Positions 21,374 to 34,350 of a stretch of DNA of 64,000 nt are shown one piece after another. The stretch's first letter is position 1. Every line of letters starts with the position of its first letter. The notes below the pieces were generated by a model. It ran no database searches, was not told the origin of the DNA, and worked only from the letters and a program-made list of their open reading frames with translations. The translations under genes and the position numbers were made by a program. Source of the DNA: Eledone cirrhosa (taxonomy: Eukaryota > Mollusca > Cephalopoda > Octopoda > Eledonidae); the NCBI GenBank assembly GCA_964016885.1, contig OZ024757.1:26048954-26112953 (forward strand), given 5' to 3'.

Positions 21374-23859
21374 ATATCACCAGCAACATATTAACAATTG
21401 TCTAATGAAAAATATATATTCACACCTGAATTACTTCCATTTATGCCGTTTACATATATTATTTTGGCAACAAATAATTAAAAATATAGATACAAATGTG
21501 ACTAATACGTACCTTGATGGACTCCAGGTTTAAGGGTGTGGCCACAGGGAAGGGGTAAAGTGTGCCATTGGAGGGACAGCTACCACAATATACTGTATAT
21601 CAGGGACGTTAAAAGACAGACCCATCTAGAGTTATAACTATAGACCGTATGGAGGGCTAGCTATTACAATATACTGTATAACAGGGACGTTAAAAGACAG
21701 ACACATCCTTACAGTAGATGTAGTTGTGGGCTGTAAGTATAGACAGACCCAACATTATATTAGATGCAACAGTGGGCCGTGTGGAGGGACTGCTACCACA
21801 ATATACTGTATATCAGGGACGTTAAAAGACAGGTCCACCTTTTTATAAGCAGCAACTATGGGTCGTATGGAGTGAGAGACAGACACAACATTATATTAGA
21901 TGTAATTACCGCAATGTAGTATATCTAGGACGTTAAAAGACAGACGCATCCTTATATTAGATGTAATTGTGGGTTGTCTAAGAATGTAGTAACCATCAAG
22001 GGTTCTAAGTATCAAGAATGTAAAGCAAGTATCTAAGGTTCGGATTCAACTGTCTTCCAAGAATCTAATTAACCATCAGGGGTTCTAAGTATCAAAAATG
22101 TTGATTATAAAAAAATTAATATATGCAAACAGAACAAAGGGAAGTAATTCTGGACTCAAATATTTTTTTCATGAGACAATTATTAATGCATTGGTGGTGC
22201 TGTGAAGACGGGGTTTTCGATGTCTGCCAACGGATTGTTTAAGGAGTTTAGTTATGGGGGTTTATCGAAGTTCGATGGTGACCCTTTCTACAATTCAAGA
22301 TGTTGTGATAGAGACGCAAGTTAGACATGTCTTTCAACCGCGAGAAGGTAGCCAGTTTTGTTTACGGTTGAGCGATAGCCATAGAAGGTTAGACATGTCT
22401 TTTAACCGCTTTTTTGGCGACCTTATGTACATGCCTTTGGCCCTCTAAGCGAGCGTTAGCCATAGAGACGATCTTACAAGCCAGAGAGGACATTTAACTT
22501 GAGTGTTCTCAGTCCTAGAAGGAAACTGAGGTGTGATACACACAACACTTCCACTGAAATATGTATTGCTTTTACAGTCACCAAAGGAGGCAGGAACTGA
22601 CATATGTACAGTCACCAAATGATCCACAAGAGAAGAACAAGACAGTCACCATCGGTTTTCGATTGACAACCATAACTACACCCCGTATATAATAATACAC
22701 ATATATCACCAGCAACACATTAACAATTTTCTAATGAAAAATATATTCACACCTGAATTACTTCCATTTATGCCGTTTACATATATTATTTTGTCAACAA
22801 ATAATTAAAAATATAGATACAAATGTGACTAATACGGAGCTTGATGGACTCCAGGTTTAAGGGTGTGACCACAGGGAAGGGGTAAAGTGTGCCATTGACA
22901 GATGACCCCAGTTGGGATGTTACGAGACAGGCCTAACCTTTTATAAGCTGCCGTATGGAGGGACAGCTATCACAATATACTGTATATCAGGGGCATTAAA
23001 ATACAGACCTATTGTTATATTACATGTAACTGTGGGGACAGCTAACACTGTATATCAGGGACGTTAAAAGACAGGCCCATCTTTAGATATAACTATAGAC
23101 TGTCTGGAGGGGTAGCTATTACATTATACTGTATATCAGGGACGTTATAAGACAGGTCTCCTTATATTCGATGTCTGTATATCAGGGACGTTATAAGACA
23201 GGTCCACCTTTTTATAAGCTGCAACTATGGGCCGTATGGAGTGAGAGACAGACACAACATTATATTATATGTAATTACCACAATGCACTGTATACCTAGG
23301 ACGTTAAAAGACAGACACATCCTTATATTAGATGTAATTGTGGGTTGTCTAAGAATGTAGTAACCATCAAGGGTTCTAAGTATCAAGAATGTAAAGCAAG
23401 TATCTAAGGTTCGGATTCAACTGTCTTCCAAGAATCTAATTAACCATCAAGGGTTCTAAGTATCAAAAATGTAATAAGAACCTTCAAGTATGTAAAGAAA
23501 GTATCTGAGGTTGTATGGATAGACAGACAGACCTAACATTATAGCAGATGTAACTGTGGGCCGTTATATATATACACCTCGATATCTCATCAGATATGCA
23601 CATTTATGTGTGCAAAAGCGCCGCATGTAACTTTAATTACACACTTACCTAACATATGGCGGCGATCGAGTAATTGAACTGTAGACTCTAGCGGTAAAAT
23701 AGCCGAAAAAGCCTAATAGGGGACACACCCTAGATGCAGAGTACAATCATGACAGGGGCCCGGCTTTGCCTCGATATCTCATCAGATATGCGAGCTTATG
23801 TGCACATTCGCCGGTAACAGTAATTACGGACTTACCTAACATATATGTGTGCTAGACAC

Positions 23860-23985
23860 AGTCACCCAGAGTATGTCAATCTGTTCTAATTCCACACCAA
23901 CTGTCAACACTGAATGTTGATATCGCTGGTCTCAGTGAGGTCTACTTCCCAGAGGAAGGCCGCCTACAAGACCATGGTAGAGACC
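23860..23985 (+). pseudogene. LINE endonuclease fragment at the end of unit 1
   Basis: Reads as LNVDIAGLSEV followed by FPEEGRLQDHG in one frame, the glutamate-containing motif of a LINE endonuclease. Repeated at 27040-27180 at the end of unit 2. Confidence 0.55.
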
Positions 23986-23988
23986 GAT

Positions 23989-26900
23989 GGTGACCCTTTC
24001 TACAATTCAGGACCCTTTGATGTCTACAAGATGTTGCGATAGAGACGCAAGTTAGACGTGAGAGGGTAGCCAGCTTTGTTTACAGTCGAGCGATAGCCAT
24101 AGAAGATTATACAGGTTAGACATGTCTTGTAACCGCTTTTTTGGCGACCTTATGTACATGCCTTTGGCCCTCTAAGCGAGCGTTAGCCACAGAGACGATC
24201 TTACAAGCCAGAGAGGACATTGAGCCTTTGAGAGGGGAGGAAATTGAGCCTTTGAGAGGGGAGGACATTTAACTTGAGTGTTCTCAGTCCTAGAAGGACA
24301 CTGAGGTGTGATACACACAACACTTCCACTGAAATATGTACTGCTTTTACAGTCACCAAAGAAGGCAGGAACTGACATATGTACAGTCACCCAATGATCC
24401 ATAAGAGAAGAACAAGACAGTCACCATCGGTTTTCGATTGACAACCACAACTACACCCCGTAACAATACACATATATCACCAGCAACATATTAACAATTG
24501 TCTAATGAAAAATATATATTCACACCTGAATTACTTCCATTTATGCCGTTTACATATATTATTTTGGCAACAAATAATTAAAAATATAGATACAAATGTG
24601 ACTAATACGTACCTTGATGGACTCCAGGTTTAAGGGTGTGGCCACAGGGAAGGGGTAAAGTGTGCCATTGGAGGGACAGCTACCACAATATACTGTATAT
24701 CAGGGACGTTAAAAGACAGACCCATCTAGAGTTATAACTATAGACCGTATGGAGGGCTAGCTATTACAATATACTGTATAACAGGGACGTTAAAAGACAG
24801 ACACATCCTTACAGTAGATGTAGTTGTGGGCTGTAAGTATAGACAGACCCAACATTATATTAGATGCAACAGTGGGCCGTGTGGAGGGACTGCTACCACA
24901 ATATACTGTATATCAGGGACGTTAAAAGACAGGTCCACCTTTTTATAAGCAGCAACTATGGGTCGTATGGAGTGAGAGACAGACACAACATTATATTAGA
25001 TGTAATTACCGCAATGTAGTATATCTAGGACGTTAAAAGACAGACGCATCCTTATATTAGATGTAATTGTGGGTTGTCTAAGAATGTAGTAACCATCAAG
25101 GGTTCTAAGTATCAAGAATGTAAAGCAAGTATCTAAGGTTCGGATTCAACTGTCTTCCAAGAATCTAATTAACCATCAGGGGTTCTAAGTATCAAAAATG
25201 TTGATTATAAAAAAATTAATATATGCAAACGGAACAAAGGGAAGTAATTCTGGACTCAAATATTTTTTTCATGAGACAATTATTAATGCTTTGGTGGTGC
25301 TGTGAAGACGGGGTTTTCGATGTTTGCCAACGGATTGTTTAGGGAGTTTAATTATGGGGGTTTATCGAAGTTCGATGGTGACCCTTTCTAAGATTCAGGA
25401 CCCTTTGATGTCTACAAGATGTTGCGATAGAGACGCAAGTTAGACGTGAGAGGGTAGCCAGCTTTGTTTACAGTCGAGCGATAGCCATAGAAGATTATAC
25501 AGGTTAGACATGTCTTTTAACAGCTTTTTTGGCGACCTTATGTACATGCCTTTGGCCCTCTAAGCGAGCGTTAGCCATAGAGACGATCTTACAAGCCAGA
25601 GAGGACATTTAACTTGAGTGTTCTCAGTCCTAGAAGGAAACTGAGGTGTGATACACACAACACTTCCACTGAAATATGTACTGCTTTTACAGTCACCAAA
25701 GTAGGCAGGAACTGACATATGTACAGTCACCAAAGGAGGCAGGAACTGACATATGTACAGTCACCAAATGATCCACAAGAGAAGAACAAGACAGTCACCA
25801 TCGGTTTTCGATTGACAACCATAACTACACCCCGTATATAATAATACACATATATCACCAGCAACACATTAACAATTTTCTAATGAAAAATATATTCACA
25901 CCTGAATTACTTCCATTTATGCCGTTTACATATTATTTTGTCAACAAATAATTAAAAATATAGATACAAATGTGACTAATACGGAGCTTGATGGACTCCA
26001 GGTTTAAGGGTGTGACCACAGGGAAGGGGTAAAGTGTGCCATTGACAGATGACCCCAGTTGGGATGTTACGAGACAGGCCTAACCTTTTATAAGCTGCCG
26101 TATGGAGGGACAGCTATCACAATATACTGTATATCAGGGGCATTAAAATACAGACCTATTGTTATATTACATGTAACTGTGGGGACAGCTAACACTGTAT
26201 ATCAGAGACGTTAAAAGAAAGGCCCATCTTTAGATATAACTATAGACTGTATGGAGGGGTAGCTATTACATTATACTGTATATCAGGGACGTTATAAGAC
26301 AGGTCTCCTTATATTCGATGTCTGTATATCAGGGACGTTATAAGACAGGTCTCCTTATATTCGATGTCTGTATATCAGGGACGTTATAAGACAGGTCCAC
26401 CTTTTTATAAGCTGCAACTATGGGCCGTATGGAGTGAGAGACAGACACAACATTATATTATATGTAATTACCACAATGCACTGTATATCTGGGACGTTAA
26501 AAGACAGACACATCCTTATATTAGATGTAATTGTGGGTTGTCTAAGAATGTAGTAACCATCAAGGGTTGCAAGTATCTAAGGTTCGAATTCAACTGTCTT
26601 CCAAGAATCTAATTAACCATCAAGGGTTCTAAGTATCAAAAATGTAATAAGAACCTTCAAGTATGTAAAGAAAGTATCTGAGGTTGTATGGATAGACAGA
26701 CAGACCTAACATTATAGCAGATGTAACTGTGGGCCGTTATATATATACACCTCGATATCTCATCAGATATGCACATTTATGTGTGCAAAAGCGCCGCATG
26801 TAACTTTAATTACACACTTACCTAACATATGGCGGCGATCGAGTAATTGAACTGTAGACTCTAGCGGTAAAATAGCCGAAAAAGCCTAATAGGGGACACA

Positions 26901-27155
26901 CCCTAGATGCAGAGTACAATTATGACAGGGGCCCGGCTTTGCCTCGATATCTCATCAGATATGCGAGTTTATGTGCACATTCGCCGGTAACAGTAATTAC
27001 GGACTTACCTAACATATATGTGTGCTAGACACAGTCACCCAGAGTATGTCAATCTGTTCTAATTCCACACCAACTGTCAACACTGAATGTTGATATCGCT
27101 GGTCTCAGTGAGGTCCACTTCCCAGAGGAAGGCCGCCTACAAGACCATGGTAGAG
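23989..27155 (+). repeat. 3.1 kb tandem duplication, unit 2
   Basis: Near-identical copy of 20891-23988. Differences include an extra GTCACCAAAGGAGGCAGGAA duplication near 25720 and an extra ATCAGGGACGTTATAAGACA unit near 26330. After GTAGAGAC the original continuation (ACCCGCCTACACGGAAATTG) is kept, whereas unit 1 jumps to CGATGGTGACC, which marks the duplication breakpoint. Confidence 0.9.
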
Positions 27156-27214
27156 ACACCCGCCTACACGGAAATTGGAAATAATTTGTAATAAATAAAA
27201 TCATTAATTTATAT

Positions 27215-27468
27215 ATATATCGACTTTTTCGTCAAATCGGACCGAGGAAACAATGTTTCCATTGGTCTTTCCAATTGCTAGTACTATTTATCGGTCGCAA
27301 CTCCAGGTAGAAGACTCAGACTCAGAAGCTCCCGCGTCCTGCGACGCATGAGGCAATCATAATGTTCCATAGAAGGAGCAACGTGAAATAAAGTGTCTTG
27401 CCCGAGGACATAATGCACCTCACGATTGTGAATCCAATTCTCTAACCACTCAGCCACGCGCCTTCACA
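27215..27468 (-). mobile_element. tRNA-derived SINE with clear A box
   Basis: On the minus strand AAGGCGCGTGGCTGAGTGGT is a good tRNA-like start with A box. GGATTCACAATCGTGAGG follows, then the central block CTCGGGCAAGACACTTTATT, TCACGTTGCTCC and a distal part ending before a TA run. Confidence 0.75.
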
Positions 27469-27479
27469 TAGAATATATA

Positions 27480-28674
27480 CTATGTATAAATATATAAAGG
27501 AAATTATTGTGCTCAGGTGAACTACAACTCACCAAAGGTGTATGTATAGAACATAGAATAATGTACAAATGTCAGGAAAGTGAACAGTGTATGAGTTGTG
27601 ATATACACACAGATACATGTGTGCATGTGTATGGAGGGGGAATATCAGGTGTAGTGTTGGAGAATTTCAGAATGGAAGTTTTGAAGGATGCAGTGTCCCG
27701 GCAACTCTGAGCTAGAAAAAACGTTTCCAAAAGTCATGGGAGCTGTGCTGTTTTCTGACTTTGTAGTCACGTGTGTTAGACACATGGAATTCAAAAAGGT
27801 GCTCAGGGTTGTTGTTAACAAGATGGTTAATAATTTTATGGGTGTTTACCAAGTCAGTTGCCAGATGTCGGGGCATATATTTTTTATTTTACTATATTTA
27901 TATTGACACATAAACCACTTTGTTTACCCTCCAGCCATCTTTGGTTACAGTCGAGCAATAGCCATAGAAGATTATACAGGTTAGGCATGTCTTTTAACCG
28001 TTTTTGGGGCGACCTTATGTACATACACTACATGCCGTCGGCCACAGAGAAGATATTACAAGCCAGAGAGGACATTCAGCATTCGAGAGGGGAGGACATT
28101 TAACTTGGGTGTTCTCAATCCTGGAAGGAGACTGAGGTGTGACACATACAACCCTGAAATATGTACAGTCACCAAAGGAGGCAGGAACTGACATATGTAC
28201 AGTCACCCAATGATTCACAAGAGAGTCACCATCGGTTTTCGATTGACAACCATAACTACACCCCGTAACAATACACATATATCACTAGCAACACATTAAC
28301 AATTTTCTAATGAAAAATATATTCACACCTGAATTACTTCCATTTCTGCCGTTTACATATAATTAAAAATATAGATACAAATGTAAGTAATACGTACCTT
28401 GATGGACTCCAGGTTTAAGGGTGTGGCTATAGAAGGTAAAGTATGCCATTGACACATGACCCCAATTCTTGGGATGTTAAGAGACAGGCCTAACTTTTAT
28501 AAGCTGCTACTGTGGGCCGTATGGAGCGAGAGACAGACCCAAACTTAGATGTAACAACTGCCGTATGGAGGGACAGCTACCACAATATATTGTATATCAG
28601 GGACGTTAAAAGACAGACCTACCCATAGATATGTGAGCTGTATATAGAGGAAGAAAGTGACCGAAAACCAGCAA
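27480..28674 (+). repeat. Unique stretch, then a third, partial copy of the complex repeat
   Basis: 27480-27940 shows no recognised gene. From 27945 (TACAGTCGAGCAATAGCCAT) to about 28640 the order of blocks follows the second half of the 3.1 kb unit but is more diverged and shortened. Confidence 0.75.
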
Positions 28675-30084
28675 TAAGTGGGGGTTAACCCTGTGATGGA
28701 CTGGCATCTTGTACTCTCAGTCACTTTAAGAGACGAAACCAGGATAAGCTTAATGAGTCTCCTGGCTTTAACCATGAAATGGACTGGCATCATGTCCAGG
28801 GGGGAGTCTTGTACTCTCAGTCACTTTACGAGATAAGCTTCTGGGCTCGCGACAGACCAGAGAACCTCCACATACTTTGGGGGTTTAAGGCAACAAGACA
28901 ATCGCCGACTAACTAACAGAGCTGTTGCAGGGAAAACTATGTTTTCTGTGAATAAAAAAGAAGCATGTTGAATTTTATTAATAAATCCCTACATTGTTTA
29001 ATTTCAACATTAATTTTGTGAATAAAAAACAAACACAGGTTTTTCATTTTTTAATAATATAACAATAGTGCTTAAGTAAATATATTCTACATGCCCCCAC
29101 CATAAATGAAACTTAAGGGTCAGTCTGTCTCCTGGTTCCAGAGCTAGGGAAACTTACTGAAACAACTACTGCACCACATTTGTGGGTAGTTAAGTCCGCT
29201 CCGATAGCCGTGCGTGGGGGCAAGAACATCGGAAGTCTCCGCCGCCAAACTCTCAATCACATGAGGGGCAGCGAGGCCTTGGCTGGTCAAAGGACACAAT
29301 GTTGTCAATTGAGAAAACGTCCCAACGTTTGACATCCTAACCGAGGGGCCTACCCTTACGGAGCAGGATGGTTGTCATTAAGCCGGTGTCTATTAGTCTG
29401 CTTGGCGTTAATCAACTGAAAATACGAGACTTCCCATGAATAGGACGCCAGTCTATGGCAGGGTTATCCCCCCCCCCCCCCCCAAGATACTGCTGGTACT
29501 CATTTTCAGCTAAGTATACTGGAGCCACGTGAAATGAAATGTTTTGCTCAAGAACACAACACGATCCAGGAATTGAACTCATCACATTATGAACGTAAGT
29601 CCAACACTGTCATCACTATGGGAAGAAAAACTGAAGTTTGGCACGGATTGTGACAAGACTGACTCTTTAAATTAAAACTCACAGGCTTCCAGACAGTTCC
29701 AGTCCACCAAATTCCACCCACAGGACCTGGGTCAACTGGTGCTTATGATAAATGACACCCAAGACGTCACTCTTTCACCTAATGATTGAGAATTGAACTC
29801 ACGTGGTGAAAAGTTAATCGATATTAATACTGATCAATACTTCAGCTATGATTACGAGAAGGACAGGCGTACTGAGAGAAAGTTCTTTAAAAAGTAGGAT
29901 TGCAGGTCACAGTTCTCACCCCACAGTCTGGAGTGAGAAGGTTGGTATTAATATCTGCCTACAATCTCATGAAATATCTCTGAGTAACTGGGTGGATTAG
30001 GACCAAAGTACTAAAGACAATAGCAGAGGTTTTCTACAAAGGCGATCTCCATTAGATTAAGTGACCTATACACAAGTTAACGAT

Positions 30085-30230
30085 AGTTACAGCCCTTTAC
30101 ATTCTGAGTTCAAATCCAGCCAAGGTTAACTTCGCCTTCCATCCTTACGGGGTCGATAAAATAAAGTACCAGTCACGCACTGGGTCAATTTAATCGACCC
30201 CCGCCATAATTGCTGGCCTATATAAAAAAA
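30085..30230 (+). mobile_element. tRNA-derived SINE, right-arm counterpart
   Basis: TTCTGAGTTCAAATCCAGCC with the B box, then ACGGGGTCGATAAAATAAAG and ATAATTGCTGGCC. It is the mirrored twin of 16079-16215 and so predates the duplication. Confidence 0.75.
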
Positions 30231-31565
30231 TACATTATTAAATTGCTTCAAAATGTTCATCATTAATCGAGGCGCATGGGCTGTGTATTCCATTAGAAAT
30301 ACGGTACCATGAGGGTTGGTGTCGGATGAAAAAGGCTTTTCAAATGGTTGATATCTAAAGTCTGTCTCATGTCTTTTTTTAAGGGGAGGGTCGTCAGGGT
30401 TAATTAAACTGATATTTATATTCATCTTTGTTGTGTGCTGTACACATAGATACCCAGAGGTTCAACTGGAGTAAAGCAACCTGAAATAAAATCTTTTCTC
30501 AAGAACTCAACACACACCCCAGTCTAGGAATCGGACCCACTTACCTCTTATGACGATATTATGAAGAGAACAAAATGTTTGCCCAGAATATATCAACATA
30601 AACTAAAATTCCACGTTATAATGGTCTGACCCACCGGGTTATTTAAGACCAGTTTAAATGTATATATATATATAGATGTTGGTGAATGTGGCGGGGTAGT
30701 GTTGGTGACTAAATCAGACTGCGGACCCTCTTGTTAAAACACCTGACAAACGTCATATGTGAAGCACTCCCGTAGAACGAACATAACGAGGGTTAAAGTG
30801 CTTTAAAAACTGAAATTAATTTACAACACTTATCTAACACCAATAAATATATATATTTATGGCACACATTTTATCAGGGTGGAAAATAACTCTTGGATCC
30901 CGCTGGAAGAAGTGTTTGAAGAGTATGCTGCCATGAGACCCTTTCAGGAATATGTGGGCGGGAATTTGGTAATTGGGCTGTGGACCCTATCGTTAAAACA
31001 CCTGAGAAAACTTCAGAGAAGACACTCTCGTAGAATCTGCCACAGAATACTAAATGAATTTACAACAGTTTCAGAAAATATTTAGCACTGCTGAAGAATT
31101 GAATCAACAATTTACGGTCTTTGATCTCGATCTTGAAGGAAGCTTTCAAATACATAGAAATATTTGTTAAAGACAACAGAGCTGCTACAGGGAAAACTAG
31201 GAAGAGTTTAAAAAAAACTACACTAGATAATATTTTTTGTGAATAAAAAAGAAACGTGTTGAATTTTATTATTAAATCCCTACATTTTATTGTTTATTTT
31301 CAACATAAATTGGAACACGTGGTTTGTGTATTTCATTAGAAATACGGTAAGAAGAGAAAGACTGCTGTTAAAATGGTTGATAATGAAGGGAACTAAGAAG
31401 GAAAGATTTACCAAAATATCTCGTAATATAAAAAAAATCTACGTTACCTTTCAGAAAACTGCAATTGTCACTTTTTTAAAACCATTTAGCAAGCGTTTTT
31501 GTAGAGCTTGAAAAGTTCTACAAATTGACGGCCATTTGCTTTTCTTCGTGGGTTGGGGGAGTTGA

Positions 31566-31844
31566 ATGCGCATGCGCGAAATTTTTAGGAATTCATGTTC
31601 CAAGTATCCTGGCCGTGCTACAGCACCATCTAAACAGCCAGACCATGCTGCAGCACAGCAAAAACAGACAGGCCATGCTACAGCACAGCCTAAAAAGCCT
31701 GCCTACGTTACATTATCACCATACAAGCCTGGCCATGCTGCAGCACAAGCTAAACAGCCAGGCCATGCTACGATATATTCTAACAAACCTGGCCATGCTA
31801 CAGCACTATTACTGAGTGTATTTTTATCAGGACACCAGCACTAA
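31566..31844 (+). repeat. 30 bp array encoding an open decapeptide repeat
   Basis: Six units of 30 bp give ten-residue repeats of the pattern KQPDHAAAQQ, KQTGHATAQP, YKPGHAAAQA, KQPGHATIYS, NKPGHATALL. Another frame is also open over the array. The other copies (8125-8360, 14560-14720, 32450-32600) have frame changes. Product unknown; it may be purely a minisatellite. Confidence 0.45.
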
Positions 31845-33142
31845 TGAGATTATCATGTCTTAGATACAGCAGGAGAGTCCTTCTGACCCTTTATTTGGAG
31901 GGATGCCCTTATGAAAACCACTTTATTATATGAAGAATTGAATCAACAATTTACGGTCTTTAATCTCAATCTTGAAAGCTTTTAAATACACAGAAATATT
32001 TGCTAAAAACAACAGACCTGCTACAGGGAAAACTAGGAAGAGCTTTAAAAAAAAACTACACTAGATAACATTTTTTGTGATTAAAATAGAAACTTGTTGA
32101 ATTTTATTAAATACCTACATTTTATTGTTTATTTTCAACATGAATTGGAACACGTGGTCTGTGTATTTCATTAGAAATATGGTAAGAAGAGAAAGACTAC
32201 TGTTAAAATGGTTGATAATGGAGGGAACTAAGAAGGAAAGATTTACCAAAATATCTCGTAATATAAAAAATCTACGTTACCTTTCAGAAAACTGCAATTG
32301 TTTCTTTTTAAACCATTTAGCAAGCGTTTTTGTAGAGCTTGAAAAGTCCTACGAACTGACGGCCATTTGCTTTTCTTCTTGGGTTGGATGGAGTTGAATG
32401 CGCATGCGCGAAATATTTAGGAATTCATGTTCTAAGTATCCTGGCCGTGCTACAGCACCATCTAAACAGCCAGACCATGCTGCAGCACAGCAAAAACAGA
32501 CAGGCCATGCTACAGCACAACCTAAAAAGCCTGGCCATGCTGCAGCACAATCTTAAAAGCAAGGCCATGCTACAAGATATTCTAACAAACCTAGCCGTTA
32601 AAGCACTAATGAGGCTGTCATGGGTTAGATACAGCAGGAGAGTCCTTCTGACCCTTTATTTGGAGGGATGCCCTTATGAAAACCACTTTACTAAGTTTAC
32701 TATAGCTGTGCTATAACTATTACTTTCATAACTTGGTCCATTAGTTTTATTCCTCCATAGTTGATCTTTGCCCTCGTAGCAATTTATGATTGTACTGCTG
32801 CAATTAGGTGTGATATATATATATATATGATGATAGTTGCAACTCTATTTTGAGTAATGCCATCGCTTAATACTTAAGCATGCGTATCACAGATCTGGCT
32901 TTTAATCCTGCTACGGAATTGCCTATGACCAGCAATACCATGCATTGCAAAATATGTCACACATCAAGCGATGCCTGAAGCTTTTTTAAGTAAGAAAAGG
33001 CTTTGCATGGGGCCAATCCCACTCTCTGAACATCAATGGATGCAAACAAAGTGGCAGGTTTTATACCAGAAAGACCCTCTCCTAGAGAGATGTCTTAATG
33101 AAGACTAGGAGTCTCTAGATCCACAAAAAACAAAAACTCTGT

Positions 33143-33410
33143 GTCAGCTCAAAAGTGACACAGAGGAGACTGAGGTTAGCTGGACATGCTCACCGACATC
33201 TAGAGTTGACATTGCACTCAGTGCTCCTGTGGGAGCCCCTACATGGACACACTGGACGAGGAAGATCAAGGTTAACATATGTTGATGCCCTAAGGACAGA
33301 CACTGGTCTGTTGGAGACGCAGGACATGGCAGCGATAATGAGGGACAGAGACCGCTGGAGAGAACTCGTCCATGGATCTCAGGAATTTTACCCACCCTAG
33401 ATATACTGAT
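33143..33410 (+). pseudogene. C-terminal fragment of a LINE protein
   Basis: Open frame RRLRLAGHAHRHLELTLHSV, then GRGRSRLTYVDALRTDTG and MRDRDRWRELVHG before a stop at 33398. This is the terminal region typical of jockey/CR1-type LINE proteins. It abuts the right edge of the inverted duplication. A related fragment lies on the opposite strand at 35840-36130. Confidence 0.75.
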
Positions 33411-33412
33411 AT

Positions 33413-33480
33413 ATATATAGTAATAATAATAAGTGTGAAGACTAAAATCCAAAGAGGGCTCGATAAGGATAATTATATAT
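33413..33480 (-). repeat. Dispersed short repeat, inverted copy
   Basis: TAATAATAATAAGTGTGAAG, ACTAAAATCC, AAGAGGGCTCGATAAGGATA; reverse complement of 3884-3960. Confidence 0.7.
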
Positions 33481-33733
33481 AAAATATATAAGAATCCTAG
33501 ATATATATATATAAATCTGTAGTTTTCTGTATGTATGTGTATATGTGTGTGGATAATTTTTAATGAGGGCTCATATATTCTAAACCATTCATGCAATTTC
33601 TTTGAAATTTTTTTACAGAGCTTCTCCTTGCACAAAACCTGTACATGATCTACAAAGGCTTTCAAAAATCGATATTGGTGCCTTTGGAGACATTAAAAAA
33701 GTTTCGGTTATTTGTGTAAATTTTCGTGATTAA

Positions 33734-33866
33734 GTAAATTAAAATCTGAATGAGCCGAATTACGAAAGATAACACTTGATTACGAAAGATAACTATTGTC
33801 TAAGAGTTATCTTTCGTAATCAAGTGTTATCTTTCGTAATTCAACTCATTTAGATTTTAATTTACT
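33734..33866. repeat. Foldback element with 60 bp arms
   Basis: The left arm GTAAATTAAAATCTGAATGA..TACGAAAGATAACACTTGAT..AACT is matched by the right arm AGTTATCTTTCGTAATCAAG..AACTCATTTAGATTTTAATTTAC, with a loop of about ten bases (ATTGTCTAAG). A TACGAAAGATAA motif occurs twice in each arm. Possible small MITE or hairpin RNA source. Confidence 0.85.
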
Positions 33867-34219
33867 CTTTGTACTTGAAAGAGACTAACAATATCATTTT
33901 GTATATTTCACAACCAGCAATTTCTAACTGATTACTAAGTTAAGTTATAGATTTGACATCATATAATTTATCGTTTCAAGCTTGATGTTCATACATTAAG
34001 TGATGTCATAACTTTTACAATATTATGCATAAATTTATCTAAAATTATTTCGCTGGAATAGTGCCTAAGGTTTTCATGTTTACATAAAGTACGTTTTTCT
34101 TCTATGTATTCAAATTTACTTTGTTTAGTTTAATGAGCTACATCGAAAGCTACTTGAACCGTCCAAAGGACGGGTAGTTTTAGTATATATATATATATAA
34201 ATACATACAGATAGATAGA

Positions 34220-34350
34220 TATATCATCATCGTTTAACGTCCACTTTCCATGCTAGCATGGGTTAGACAGGCTGTCCCATTTGAGGCAAGTTGGGTCAGG
34301 TGACCATGCCCTGCTCATATAGAACTGTTTCTGGCTAGATTTCTACATAT
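34220..34350 (-). mobile_element. Retroposon tail, truncated
   Basis: ATATCATCATCGTTTAACGT, CCATGCTAGCATGGGTTAGA, TTTGAGGCAAGTTGGGTCAG, TCTGGCTAGATTTCTAC. Adjacent to TATA and CATA microsatellites. Confidence 0.75.

Larger units (their letters stand above)
20891..23988 (+). repeat. 3.1 kb tandem duplication, unit 1
   Basis: From GGTGACCCTTTCTACAATTC to GACCATGGTAGAGAC. The unit is itself two related halves (20891-22107 and 22108-23988), both holding AGCGAGCGTTAGCC, CACAACACTTCCACTGAAAT, the ATCAGGGACGTTAAAAGACA series and GGTTCGGATTCAACTGTC. Coordinates shift by 3098-3100 bp to reach unit 2, with near identity. Confidence 0.9.
28675..33140 (-). repeat. Right arm of the large inverted duplication
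   Basis: Reverse complement of 10461-17730 without the LINE. It has an additional duplication: the module block appears twice, at 31100-31910 and 31930-32720, where the left arm has one copy. Its outer end is the LINE fragment starting at 33143. Confidence 0.9.
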
